Assembly (NCBI GenBank): GCA_030141605.1
Contig: JAQGDQ010000008.1
Coordinates: 758,501 to 822,500, forward strand
Origin: Tubiluchus corallicola
Lineage: Eukaryota; Priapulida; Priapulimorpha; Priapulimorphida; Tubiluchidae
Length of the DNA: 64,000 bases
Direction of reading: 5' to 3'
Every line of letters starts with the position of its first letter. Position 1 is the first letter of the stretch. Position numbers and translations under genes: made by a program. Under the pieces are notes generated by a model. It had not been told where the DNA came from. It worked only from the letters and a program-made list of their open reading frames with translations, and did no database searches. Below, in pieces: positions 9,549-21,400 of the stretch.

Positions 9549-12500
9549 TCAGTTACTATCATTTGTTGTATTTTTTCTCATGTTTACCTAGCAATCATGC
9601 TTTGGATTTGATTCATAGACACTGCCAATCACTTAAAGCACTTAAAGATCTGCTAAGTTCAGAGAATTAAACAAGTTTCATCTAGATCACAAATATGCAT
9701 TCATGATATGGAATATGACGAGGTTTATTGGAAGCAGAGAGTAAAGCTTGCTGGTTGTCTGTAAACACTCTCCCAGGATTAAATTGCTAGTGTAATCACT
9801 GTAGTTAACATTTCTGATAATATAGACCATGTAGATTTCATGCATGTTAGTGCTATGTAAAATGTTTAGTTAGAATAGTAAAGTTTCATCATATGAATCT
9901 GTCTATGATTTACAGCAAACTAAACATTTCGTTACATGTGTATATCATTGTATCTCGATTGTAAAATCTTTGATGTTTGTATAATAATGTGTAGTGATTT
10001 TTACTCTTTATTGTAACTTGCTGTTTTAGCCAGTTTTTAGCCAAATAACTCGGTTGTATGTTTGAAGTTATTGTAACTCCTCCGAAATACCTGTATTTTG
10101 TAAAATCATTTTAGTTGACCAACACCTGTGCACAATAATTATGAGTAGTCGACTTCAGCATGCCGTGGAAGAAAATATGTGAAGTTTGTGAAGTGTGAGA
10201 ATTTAAAATTCTGATTCAGAGTTTTTGTAACTGGTTTTAATACTGTATTAGAATTGCTTACCAGGGTATTATTCATTGCAAAACATCTTCTGTTACAGTA
10301 AACTGCATTTCCTGTTAACATTTGACGCTTATTGTATAACTGTATTAATGTAACAATGTCACTGGAAAGTCTGCTTGCACTTTTAAATTTTTTTACATCA
10401 GTTCAACACGTGAAGTTCTGTTTCCTCTGTAAAATGTGATCAGTGAGAAAGTTTATTAACGTTTGCAAAGATTTGTTGTTGATGCTGATAATTTTTGACA
10501 TATTCACTGTCAGTACACATTGAAATATTTCAGTTCAAACTACATTAAGCCATAGTATAATAATTCATATGTTATAATAATAACAAATACAAGTTGGATT
10601 ATAATACTTCAACGCTAACTATGCTCGAGATAGCTTTAAACATAATAAAGTTAAGGTGCAAAATTTTTCGTGCTTCTCACACAGTTTTTTAAGAATACAA
10701 TCAAAGTTTTACGTAATTAATAAAACTACTCGCAGATTTTCTAGTGACCTTGTATGTAGTATAGAAATTATAACACTTATTTGTGAAGATTTTTAAATGG
10801 CTGCTGCATTTGGCTTTTCTTTGCTGCAGTTTTGTCTAGTATCAGTATCATAGTATCGGTGACGCTTTATCTTTACTATCCCATCACTTTTAAAATCTTT
10901 CTTCATTTTGAAAGCCTTAAAAATCAATGCGACTAATTGCTTACACGTTTTTTTTCATTGTTTCACATTCAGTGATCCTGGTGTTATTATTGTTTTACCC
11001 CATTTGACAAAAATATATATTATTTGGCTCCACACTATAAAGTATTTTTTAATAAACTACAATGGTCTTAAATGTAGGTGACTGTTGTTTTTTGGTTTGC
11101 CTTAGGTGAGTGTAATGACTTATTAGTCACGGTGTGTACTTGGCTGCAATAGTTAAACAATCTCAGTTCTAGTTAGTAAATGTGGGTGACTCCAGAAAAA
11201 CAGTTTTGGAAGTTTTCATCTGTCATATTGTTCCGTCTATTTTCCTCTTTGAGGGAATTCGTTATTTTTATGTACCGTACACGTCCGAATGTAACTATGG
11301 CTCCTTTGTTGGTTAGGTGCCTGTACTCTCTGAGGATATCATCCTTTGCCATTGAGTGCTGGCTTCCGACTTACAGTATGCCAGATCACGTGAAGATATA
11401 ATTTCTGTTGTAGGGTTTGGACTTTTTAAGAATGTTTCAGCTACTTTTCAACAGGTTTATTGAAACAAAAGAAATTGCTACATATTGTTCATTTGGATAC
11501 TCAGTGACATATTAGCAGAAATATTAATTTCAAACAAGTTCCTTTAGAAGGCTTTGCTACCGGTCCCTTTTTATTCTATGCAGTAGGCGTGAATGCATTC
11601 CATTTCTGCCTCATTTGGTCACATTGAGTCACTTTGACTTCTCAGAATATCACCTCCTCAGTAGGGGTGAATTATCATAATCGAAACGAATTTGGGAATT
11701 TCGCACTCGAATCAAACCGAATTTCAGTATTTTCGAAATCATTTAAAGATTTTTGGAAGCAGTGATAAAAACGGTCCAACAAAGACCATGCATATTACTT
11801 GATTTTGCATGCTGATTGCGAGATGTTTCAAGTATTTTAATTATAAAGTATGTGTGTAGTTGGAGTGCTGAATTATTCGAATACGTAATTTAGGTTCGAA
11901 TCGAATTCGAACTAAAAAAAACTCGTTTGCTCACCCTTACTTCTCAGTGATAACTACATCTCCCATTAATGTCTCAGGCATCAATGGCTGTAAGTTGTCT
12001 TACACAACACTTGTAAACTAATCAGTGTTTTGCTTCTCCTCGCTGCTAGTAATTCAGACCAGAGATGATATCATAATTTTTATGACACATTGTAAAGTTC
12101 ACCAGTGCCTTCACAGAGTTTATGTTAGACATAGAATATTTCCAGAGAGCTTTTGAAATACTTCTAGCATTTTGGTTGATTTTGATAACTTTTAGTTCTT
12201 CGCCACCTTTTCACCAGTCAGTTTAATATCATATCACAGATAAATTATTTATCATAATAACTTTGCTACATTGCATCATGTTGTCGTTTTATGCACTGTG
12301 TTTTTCTTACTGTAAATAAGGATACTTACGTGCAATTCCTTGCTGGAAGAAGCTATAAAACTTCAAATGATCGACAGCTTCAAACGTATATTAGACAAAA
12401 CTTATTATTAGTTTTTAAGGACTAGAAATCGCCTTTGAGGTATGATTGTAAGAATGGAGGTAGACCACGCTTTTGCAAACTATTTATTTACAAGAAAACT

Positions 12501-13148
12501 GTGAATCCTCTTCTATAGCATTTATGTGTTTATAATGTTTTGATATATACGGCCAATCCCACAATGTGCTCAGGTCTCCATGACAATAAGAACTTGTGGG
12601 AAGCGCGATTGCTATAAGTGGCGTTGCAGATGCGCTGTTATTGCCTTCAAGTAACAACTGATGCAGAGTGATGCATGGTATCATGAGACCGGGACCTTGC
12701 AAAATACTGCGGAGTGATACAATCCAGGATATCAGGAGCGATCTGTCATGGCAGTATTATAATTTTGTATTGTTTGATTGTCATACTTTTTTAGATTTTT
12801 CGAGTCGTGCTGGTCATGTAACTTCTTCAACAATGTAGAATGAACGAAAGATTTGTCCACATTGTGTGGAATGAATTGGTTTTGCTTCGTTTTGAGGTTC
12901 TGCAAACAAAATTAAAAATAGGCCATACGTCGTCGCTGAAATAATGATGTTGAAATCCATTTCAACTCTAATGTCGCGATGTTTATGCTGTTCATTTTGT
13001 ACTTTGTATCAGTGTTGAACTTAAAAAGTGTAGTTGGATGTGAGCATCCAACAAGTGCTGTTCCTGACGTAAGTCTGAGCAGCGCAAAGACCAACTTTGA
13101 ACTGGGACTTTTGCGTCGTTCTTGCTGCTTGCATTGTTTCCTGTCAAA
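9549..13148. other. GLYR1 3' UTR, intergenic DNA and AFF 5' region
   Basis: About 3.6 kb between the GLYR1 stop codon and the proposed AFF start codon. AATAAA at 10644-10649 is a candidate polyadenylation signal for GLYR1 (weak, because this AT-rich sequence contains such hexamers by chance). A 278-bp hAT MITE sits at 11662-11939. The last 150 bases or so before 13149 are less AT-rich than the rest and may be the AFF 5' UTR and promoter. No other gene was recognised. Confidence 0.5.
11662..11939. mobile_element. 278-bp hAT-type MITE with 8-bp TSD
   Basis: The termini are TAGGGGTGA and, as reverse complement of the right end, TAAGGGTGA. Flanks are ctcctcag (11654-11661) and cttctcag (11940-11947), 7 of 8 identical. 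The interior is rich in ttcgaat-type motifs on both sides (aatcgaaacgaattt; gttcgaatcgaattcg), typical of small hAT derivatives. There is no coding capacity. Confidence 0.75.
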
Positions 13149-13168
13149 ATGAGTTCTAGCATTGGAAG
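13149..13168 (+). CDS. AFF: AFF proposed start exon (20 coding bases)
   Basis: ATG at 13149-13151 in a good context (A at -3). It reads MSSSIG plus two bases, then a donor gtttgt at 13169. The two leftover bases (ag) complete a Ser codon with the first base of exon 2, giving MSSSIGSLGTQKLRELERIA. Vertebrate AFF proteins also start with a short segment before a basic RxKERERRNQ-type helix. The donor is weaker than consensus, and another upstream exon could supply the start. Confidence 0.5.
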
Positions 13169-15418
13169 GTTTGTTTGTTTTGAAAGTTTGATCATGATGT
13201 GTAAATTGCGTTATTTACCTTAATTATTCATCATTATTTAAAGCAGGATGTGGGAAAATGTCTTGGGTTCTAGTTAAATGGTATTTGCAAACCATAATTA
13301 AATTAACTGCTGGCTTTTTGTTAAGTAGGCTAGTTTAGTCGTGTAAAAATGTAATGACATATTTCGTTTACTTGGCTTGTGATTGGTAACTTGGTTAGTG
13401 GTAAGTTTAGCCTGAGAGTGTTAGACAGGTGGAATAATCTCCCAAGTCATGTAGTTTGCACAAACTCGATAGATACATTTAAGAGGTACCTTGACAACAC
13501 ATGGCAGAATTATTGCTACAGTGCTGAAGCAGTCGCACCAAGATTTTAGTTTATGTTTACAGAATTAAAAGAACAGTCAACAGGCAGTATTGCCCAATGG
13601 GTGGCTGTATGGATATGGTATGGCGTGGTAACTCCAGTTTCTATAACATGCATTATCAAAAAAATAAAAGAAAAATTAACAGTTGCTGTAATGTTTCCAT
13701 CTGGTACCCGAGTACTACCTGCTTTGTTTAGTACCTGAGGCTGATAATTCTACCCAGTTTCGACAATAAAAATCCAGACATTATTTGTAATACGGTATCC
13801 TTTGTTAGAGAAATTTAAATGGCACCTTCTTGTTTGCACTTCTACAGTAGATACCTACTAGCAGACTAGTCAGCATTATGCCAGTCCAACAGCCAGCAGG
13901 GAGGTAGCAGTTCAAACAATCTTTGTCGTAGTGTGGCTTACAGAAAACAAACTATGACTTCTTTAGGAAGCGGTTAATTATTCAAACGGAATTGTTTATT
14001 AACATTTAAAAACCTATTTCAGGCCACTAACAAAGATATGAGTAAATGTATAACTAAGTTTAGCAGCACACAAAAAGGAGATTGTTTTATTCCTGTAATC
14101 CAAGCCCAAAATTTTGTTATATTTTAAATTAATCTAAGCAGATTCCTGCCATGACCTTTTGAGAGAATCGAGGTCTAAATTTCGTAGTTCAAGTACGATG
14201 AGTTGTAATTATTGAAACAGCGAAGATTGAATTTCAATTAAAGTGGTTTATTATAAGAAGTAATCACTATCAGTACTGACATCTTTTTCAGAATGGGACT
14301 TAACATTTCCTGATTCAGTTTCTGATTCCCCTTCAGAGAAACTGTTTTTCCTGCACACTTTGATAATGCCATGTTTGAAAAGTTCTTTGCATAAAACACG
14401 AAAAATTTTCCCAATAACTTGACAAATCAGCCGTTTCCAAACTTTATACTCTCTACCTTAGGTATGCGTTTTTGTTGGCTTGGCAAAGAACATAGGAGCC
14501 TATGATTTTTACTTGCAACTTTGAATGAAAATTATAGTGTGCCAAAGACACTTGGAAAGTAACTAAGTAAACTCGCAAGCGCAATATGGCAGCCTAAGGC
14601 AAAGAGCAAAAATGTCAGATTAGTGCCAGCATTTCTTTATGTTTTTTAAATTCAGGTGTAGCCTGCTTGAACCTAACTAGATCGACGGTAATCGACAAAG
14701 GCGAGAATGGTTTCCGGGATTTGTCAAAATTCTGGCCCTGTCATCGCTACGCTGTATTAATAGTGCTCAGCGCAGTGCTTAGATTGATGTAGCAGACTCA
14801 CACTAAAGTGTCCAATTAAGTTATTAAGATGTTTGACAAATAAAAACTTAATCACTTGCCTTATGTGACAAAACACTAACTGCCATCACTCACACCTTTG
14901 TGTGTTCAATGTTCATGCTCCCAGAGTGTAATAACTGAATGCTTGTTGTTAACATAACAATGCAGTTATTTGAAATGCACCAGTCATTGTTTTTATTTGT
15001 GACCATAAATGATTTTAATTTTGTTACTGCCACTGCATCTTAACAATCGGGTACCCGATGGATACAAGTAAGAGGGTACTCAAGTCTGATGTTGTTGCCC
15101 ACGTAAACACTAGTTTATAGTACTCCTAATGCTTTAAACGAAATTTTTTGGTATTGAAAGTGCAGCCCGTAGTGCTTAATGCAAAGTCAGCTAATGCTTT
15201 AAATGAATTTTTTTGTTATTGAAAGTGCAGCACATAGTGCTTAATGCAAAGTCAGCTAAGTGGCACTTTTTGGCAGTAGGCATACAGCAATTATTTCATT
15301 GCTTCTGCTGATACCACAGTGCTTGAATGCTTCCATCTCTTCTTGGGCGACTGCTACTGTAACTACACCCAATAATCTATTTATAATATGAACTGTGGAC
15401 TCTGCTTACATATACTGG

Positions 15419-15478
<60 letters not shown>

Positions 15479-18400
15479 AATGTGCTATAACCATTTTGCA
15501 TTACATCACAGTGATTACCTAAAGTTGTTACAATATGACAAACATAATTTTTTCTAGTTTGGGTACGCAAAAGCTGCGTGAGTTGGAAAGAATTGCTAGG
15601 CATCGTCAACGGCCTGTCGTGAAGGAAGAAGAACAGGTGTCTAATCCAAACAGGCCTATCTTTGGAGATCCTGTCAAGGTAATATTGCATTTCAATCATT
15701 AAACGTAAAGACTGAGCAATACTTCAAGTCATAATGTATAAGAAACATATCGTAACAGAAACAGAATAACAAATTTTAGTAGATGAGTTGGTGTGCGTAC
15801 TTGTGTGTGACTTTATATAATTGCCTTGCTGCTGGTGTTGTTGGCAAGGCACGTAAGGGCTGATGAAAACTGAGCAATGATTAGTAGATAATGCTGAATA
15901 CTTCAATAATGATTATTATAAATAAATGAACAAAATAAATTATGTTTATATTTAAATAATAAATGAATTATATTTATTATTCAGTACATGTTGTTACCTA
16001 ATTTCTTGTCATTGCAAAAGTGATTTGTATAGGTAAAATTCAAGTTAAAAATTTTCACTCTTTATTGAAATGCATTTCAATTTCAGAGAGATGATAGTGG
16101 CGACCATGTGGTGCAAAGTATCCTTGGTGATTATGATATGTTTGCAAAGATGATGCAGTACAGTAATCAGGACCCTCAGTCACTGGTCGGTATTGTGTCC
16201 AGTAAGCTTCCTCAAACTCCTGTCTCTGCAGCGCCACCTCGTGTAGGAGAACTGTTTCCGATTGGTGCTAAAGGAGATACTACTTCAACAATGCCTGCCA
16301 AGCCACATCCGGTGTCTCCCACTGTAAAGCATCATGTTGCCGGCAGCTCTAAGTCATCGTCTTCACATCAAGGACATGGTCACTCAGTTAACAGTAACAG
16401 GCATAAGACGCACTACGGTTCTTCGAGCAAAAGGCCATCACATGTATCAGAAAGCCAAAAGCATAAACACGAAACCGTGCACAGGGAGTCATCACACAAA
16501 ATATTGGAATCCCACATCAAAAGCGGACATCATCGGCAACCCGAAACAAAGTCCTGTGATCATAGGCAACATGGACATTGTCCATCACATGGAAGTGATG
16601 TACCTACCACATCACAACAACGTGACATCTCCACGGTCATGCAGCATACTGCAACAGTAACCGTAAATGGAATATTAATAGACAAATCAGGCAAAAAGCC
16701 AACCAAATTAGATTTGCAACCTGTAAGTTTATATAATATTTTGTGTAAATATTATCTTTTATATTATGTTTATTTATAGCAGACATTTTATGAATTGTTG
16801 AACTGCCATTGTTTAATTGTAAGTATCGGCAGAGCTGCTTGCTTTGCTTTGAAGTTTCTTTGTATTGCAGTAAGAACTTCTCGTGAAAGTTCCCAATTGC
16901 GCTAATGTAAAAATTAGTACTGCCGGTTTGTTGCAATCTACAAATGTTTCCATACATGTGAAAGCATTTTGTTTTAATTTCTGTCATTGTCAAAATGAAA
17001 AACCAAGCCTACAGATTTGAACTACTAAGCGGAGAGCAGCAAAATTATTAATCCCTATCAGGTTTGAAGCTCAGGAGATCAACAAGTTGTTTTCTAGTTT
17101 AAAACTACACTGAATGCAACTGTTTTGTTTTAGGAACCTGAACTTTTGCAAGGAGAATCTAATACTGTTGAAGTTCTTGGCATTCTTGAGGTACTTACTA
17201 TAAATAATTGTTTATTTACTTCACATGTGTTTTTTACTTAGTGTTGTTAATGTCTATTTAAATTGTGCGTGTTTGTGTGTGCAAGTACATGTGCATAGGC
17301 TTTGGGTTTGTGGGTGTGTTTTTGTGTGCTTGCTCTAGTAACATAAAGTTTTGAGACTACATTGACATCTCGGGAAAGAAAATTGTCTACTTAAAATGGC
17401 TGATACGCGATTATAAGATGCCAGCAAGATTTCTGAAGCTTAGTGAAGTGCCTGCTCTGTCTGAGAAAGATAGGTAGCACAGTAGCATTTCCTAACTATA
17501 GAAGTGACCTATGGAATTTTGAGCAGCTTTGGGAAAATTTCTGGTAGCTTTTGTTAATAAACTTTTTCACAGTTCTAGCGATTGATGATGATCGTGAAAA
17601 GGTCAAAGGTTAAGTGTACCAGACAACGCATTTGCGTACACTCGACAATGCCTCGCAGCCCATGCTATTGTAAGAGCAACAGTTTTAACACGTAGCTAGA
17701 ACATTACTTAGTTCATTTTTTCTAGTTACTGAGCAAGATCCTGCTAGTAAATCACTCTACGCACAGAGTAATGCATAATTAAGTAAAGTCCACGTAAAAC
17801 AGCTGAAGTTACTGAACTTGTGCCCAAGATTCTTTTGCTTTACACATACATCACGTGACGGTTGTAGTTAAGACGTGTTGCTGTGGTACACTTAACCTTT
17901 GACCTACACCAACTGTGGGTGTGCACAACAAAACTATGAAAAGGCTTATTTAGAGCTGCTTTTGAAAATTGTCAGGCCTGAGTTTTCTTCATGTTCATTG
18001 CAAAGTGGTATACAGAACACTTTAAAACAAGATAAGGCTGATAAGAGCATTGAGGCTATTTGTACTCTGCCAGCATGTTCTAGATTTAGTTCCATAGTAG
18101 GATTAGTTTGTTAACTTGAACCAGCTGGTGGTGTTTGAACTATAAGCAGTCAGCTTTGCATTTGGCGAATAATATTGGTATTGTCATTTAATGGTGTTCA
18201 GTGCTGAAAATTGGCACCAATTTAAACAATGATAAATCACTTTAAGCTTCCTTGATGTATAACCGTTCGAAATTTAAAGGATTTCTTTATATATATATTT
18301 AGAAAGAGTGCTACTTTAGTACCTTTTATAAACTCATTATATACATAAACTCAAAAGTCTTTTTACGTTTATTGGTCGTGTTAGTTATTTTTTTAATTAT

Positions 18401-21400
18401 TTTTGTCGTTTTTATGATTTCATTTACATATTTATTGACGAACTGACTCACAAGCATTTTAAGATATATGTCATGCACTCTAGTTAGTTTTCCATGTCTA
18501 CAGGCGTGGTAATACATGCACAAGTTAGGCAGCTCATATGAGGTTTCATTGAATAACTAGTGATACTAAAAACACATTGACTGGTTATTAAAATGATTTT
18601 ATTTGTATGAAATGTGATATTTTTCTGGCAAAATATTTCCAATAGGCTCAAAAGGACATTAGCATGGTCTCCTATTGCACGTGCGTATGATTGCTACTGC
18701 ATTTAGCAATGTTATTAGTAGCGAAAGCTAAGCAGTAGTTTTGTAACTTAGCATGAATAATGCAAGAATTGAGTCGAAGTCGTATTTCTTCTTTATTGAG
18801 TTAGATTAAAATACCTCAAAATCTGCACCTGATTATTGCATTATATCTTAGAATTTTCCCTGCATCTTAATTGTTTTTTATAAATCTATGTCTGTATAGT
18901 TAGCTCTTAGCAACTACGTCGTCTCTAACTATTTCTTGTTGGTTATCATTTTCAAGCCTTAGAATACCAGTCTTTTCACAAATTTGTGTCATACAAAATT
19001 GTTTTTCTTGTATGGGAGTAAATTTGCTCACTAGAAATAGTGATCTACTAACCCACTTTTTTCAGGAGATGAAAATTACAGACCCTCCTCTGAATCCAAT
19101 AGAAACTCCGCGGAAGGAGGAACCACCAGCCAAGTTTTCATTCCCTGCATCATCTCTTCCAGTGGTATGCTATTCTGTTTAATGCATTTTAAACTTTTCA
19201 AATTATATTAGTAATCTAAATCTCTAAGATAGTGAGATACCTCATTTAAGCATCTTTTTGTAGTGCCAGTTGTTGAAATATAACTTTAGGGTAGCAAAAT
19301 GAGTTGGCTTGCCAGTTGATGAACTGGCTTTTCACATTAAATCAACTTGCTAATGCCTGGAGCTGGTTTATTAAAATCTTACTTACACCTAGTATGTTTA
19401 TTCATATATTTTACTGTATAAAAACATTTAAACGTAAATGCCAGGTTAACATCCTCCCTACAAATGTTTCAAAGAATAGCTTGTAGATCATTTATTTACT
19501 TTCACTGAATAGAGCTGAGGGATTCAAAATTCCTGTAAAAGGTTTATATGCAAGATAGCTTACGAGATGGTACAAGTGTGAAAAAGTTTTTGAGGTAATC
19601 TAGGAAGTGAGTCTGACTTGATAGGAAAAGTAATCCTTGTCTAACAAGCTTGGCCTCCTGAAATGATGTAAATGTCTAAATAAACTACTTCACACTACTG
19701 GATAATAAGATTATTTTCCCTGTGAAATGGCTAGCTATGAAATCATGTGGTTGTAAACCATGTGCTGAAGTTTTGAAAATCACTTATTTATATTGCTAAC
19801 ACATTGTACATTACATGATTGTATATTCATGTTTGTCTGCTTACTGTGATCATTTAAACGGATGCATTTTCTTTCAGGAGACAAAACCACCAAAGCATAT
19901 TGGTCAAGCTAAAAGTAAGTATTCTGTTTACAGACATTTTGGTATGAATTTATTTTTGTATTTTCAATTTAAAATTTGTGTTGCACTGGAAAGAAGCATA
20001 AGAGGCTTTATTGATCAAATGATGCGTCTCATATTGATCACATTTTGGCCAGGACGCCAGAGCTTTTACAAGAACTGGTATTTTTTTAAATAAGCCTTTG
20101 TTGCTGTTTTATGTTTTGTTTCACTGGGGCAACATAACGGACTTTATAAATCGACATCCGAGAACTTGAAAAACTAAAAACTTTGTAAAAGTTGAATTGA
20201 CTTGACTTTCTATATTAATCTTTACATAGGTAAATTGTGTTTTTTACTCCTTTTATTTTCTGCACCACATTTAGCTATGTAAGCAAATTCTGATTATGAA
20301 ATCATAGCACATACATGCTGTAGTTATTGCATAGTAGAAGTTGCTGCCAGCCAATTTTAAAGCTAAAATAAAGATATAAGTGTAGATACAGAGGTATAAA
20401 TACATAAATACCGTTTAGATGTGGAGATAATGATATACATAGAGATGCATCATTTAGAGCAATGTAAGACAATATTTATTTATATTCTTAATAAGAATAG
20501 ATCAAGAATTAAAAATTCTAAGAATAGATTTAACCAAATAGTGTTGTTATGTACTACCTTTTTTTAACATTGTTCCCTGTTGGATCAGAATACGGTATCT
20601 TATAAAATTACATCTATTTATAAAATAAAATAAGCAAGCTTTTATTTGCTGGCTTGCATGAGTGTTGACATTGTACAGTACACATATATCTCTACAGAGA
20701 CATATAGCGAAATTGAGTACCTTTGAAATTTTGTGATGAATGGTATGAAAACTGGTGTTGACTATGGGACGAAGCTTCCCTACTGTGAAACTTCAGATTC
20801 CAAATTTTACTTTAACTTCTTTAGATCCGATTCGGGTTTGGTAACAAAGTGCGAAGCAGTCTTCACGATTCTTGTTTGCTTTGTTGAAGGAGCAAATGCA
20901 CTGCCAACTAGTGCTGTAGAATTTAAGTAATTTCCCTTTTTACCGGTTTGATCTCCAAAAAAAGTTAAATTTTGCAATATGAGGTTCGCCATGTTGACTC
21001 GGTTAATGTGATCGCGAATTTCCCCAAAAGTTATGCACTGCACAAATTATTCGTCAAATCAAAACATTGTTTTCGCCTGTGATGCAACTTACGCAAGATT
21101 TCGGTTTTTGAAATTTAAACTTCTTCCTACCCCTAGTGTTGATGAATCTTGCCAGTCAGTATTTACACATCTGAAAATTTTGGATAACTTTCCTGTGTGG
21201 GCATACTTGTAAGCTCAATTTTTCGGGGTCGTCGATCTCTTAATAATAATACCTTTTATTGATTTTACACTCCTTATTCTCGATATTGCATAAAAATTCA
21301 AGTGTTTTTCCTCTTGCATTTACCAATATTGTTAGAACAATCAGTCTTCTGTAAGTGGCAGTGTGTAAAAGATTGCATTTGACCTTTGATAATGCTGACA

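Larger units (their letters stand above)
13169..15557 (+). other. AFF intron 1
   Basis: About 2.4 kb between the proposed start exon and exon 2. It contains a LINE tail (13400-13549), an unassigned minus-strand reading frame (14251-14457), a 65-bp tandem duplication (15126-15255) and an AT microsatellite (15421-15474). Confidence 0.5.

Noticed and set aside
15406-15699. 97-codon minus-strand frame with repeated Tyr-Ile
   Set aside because: Most of it is translation of the (AT)27 microsatellite.
16055-16993. Alternative frames around AFF exon 3, including minus-strand ones
   Set aside because: The 212-codon + frame has AFF family motifs and proper splice sites. The others overlap it without family similarity.
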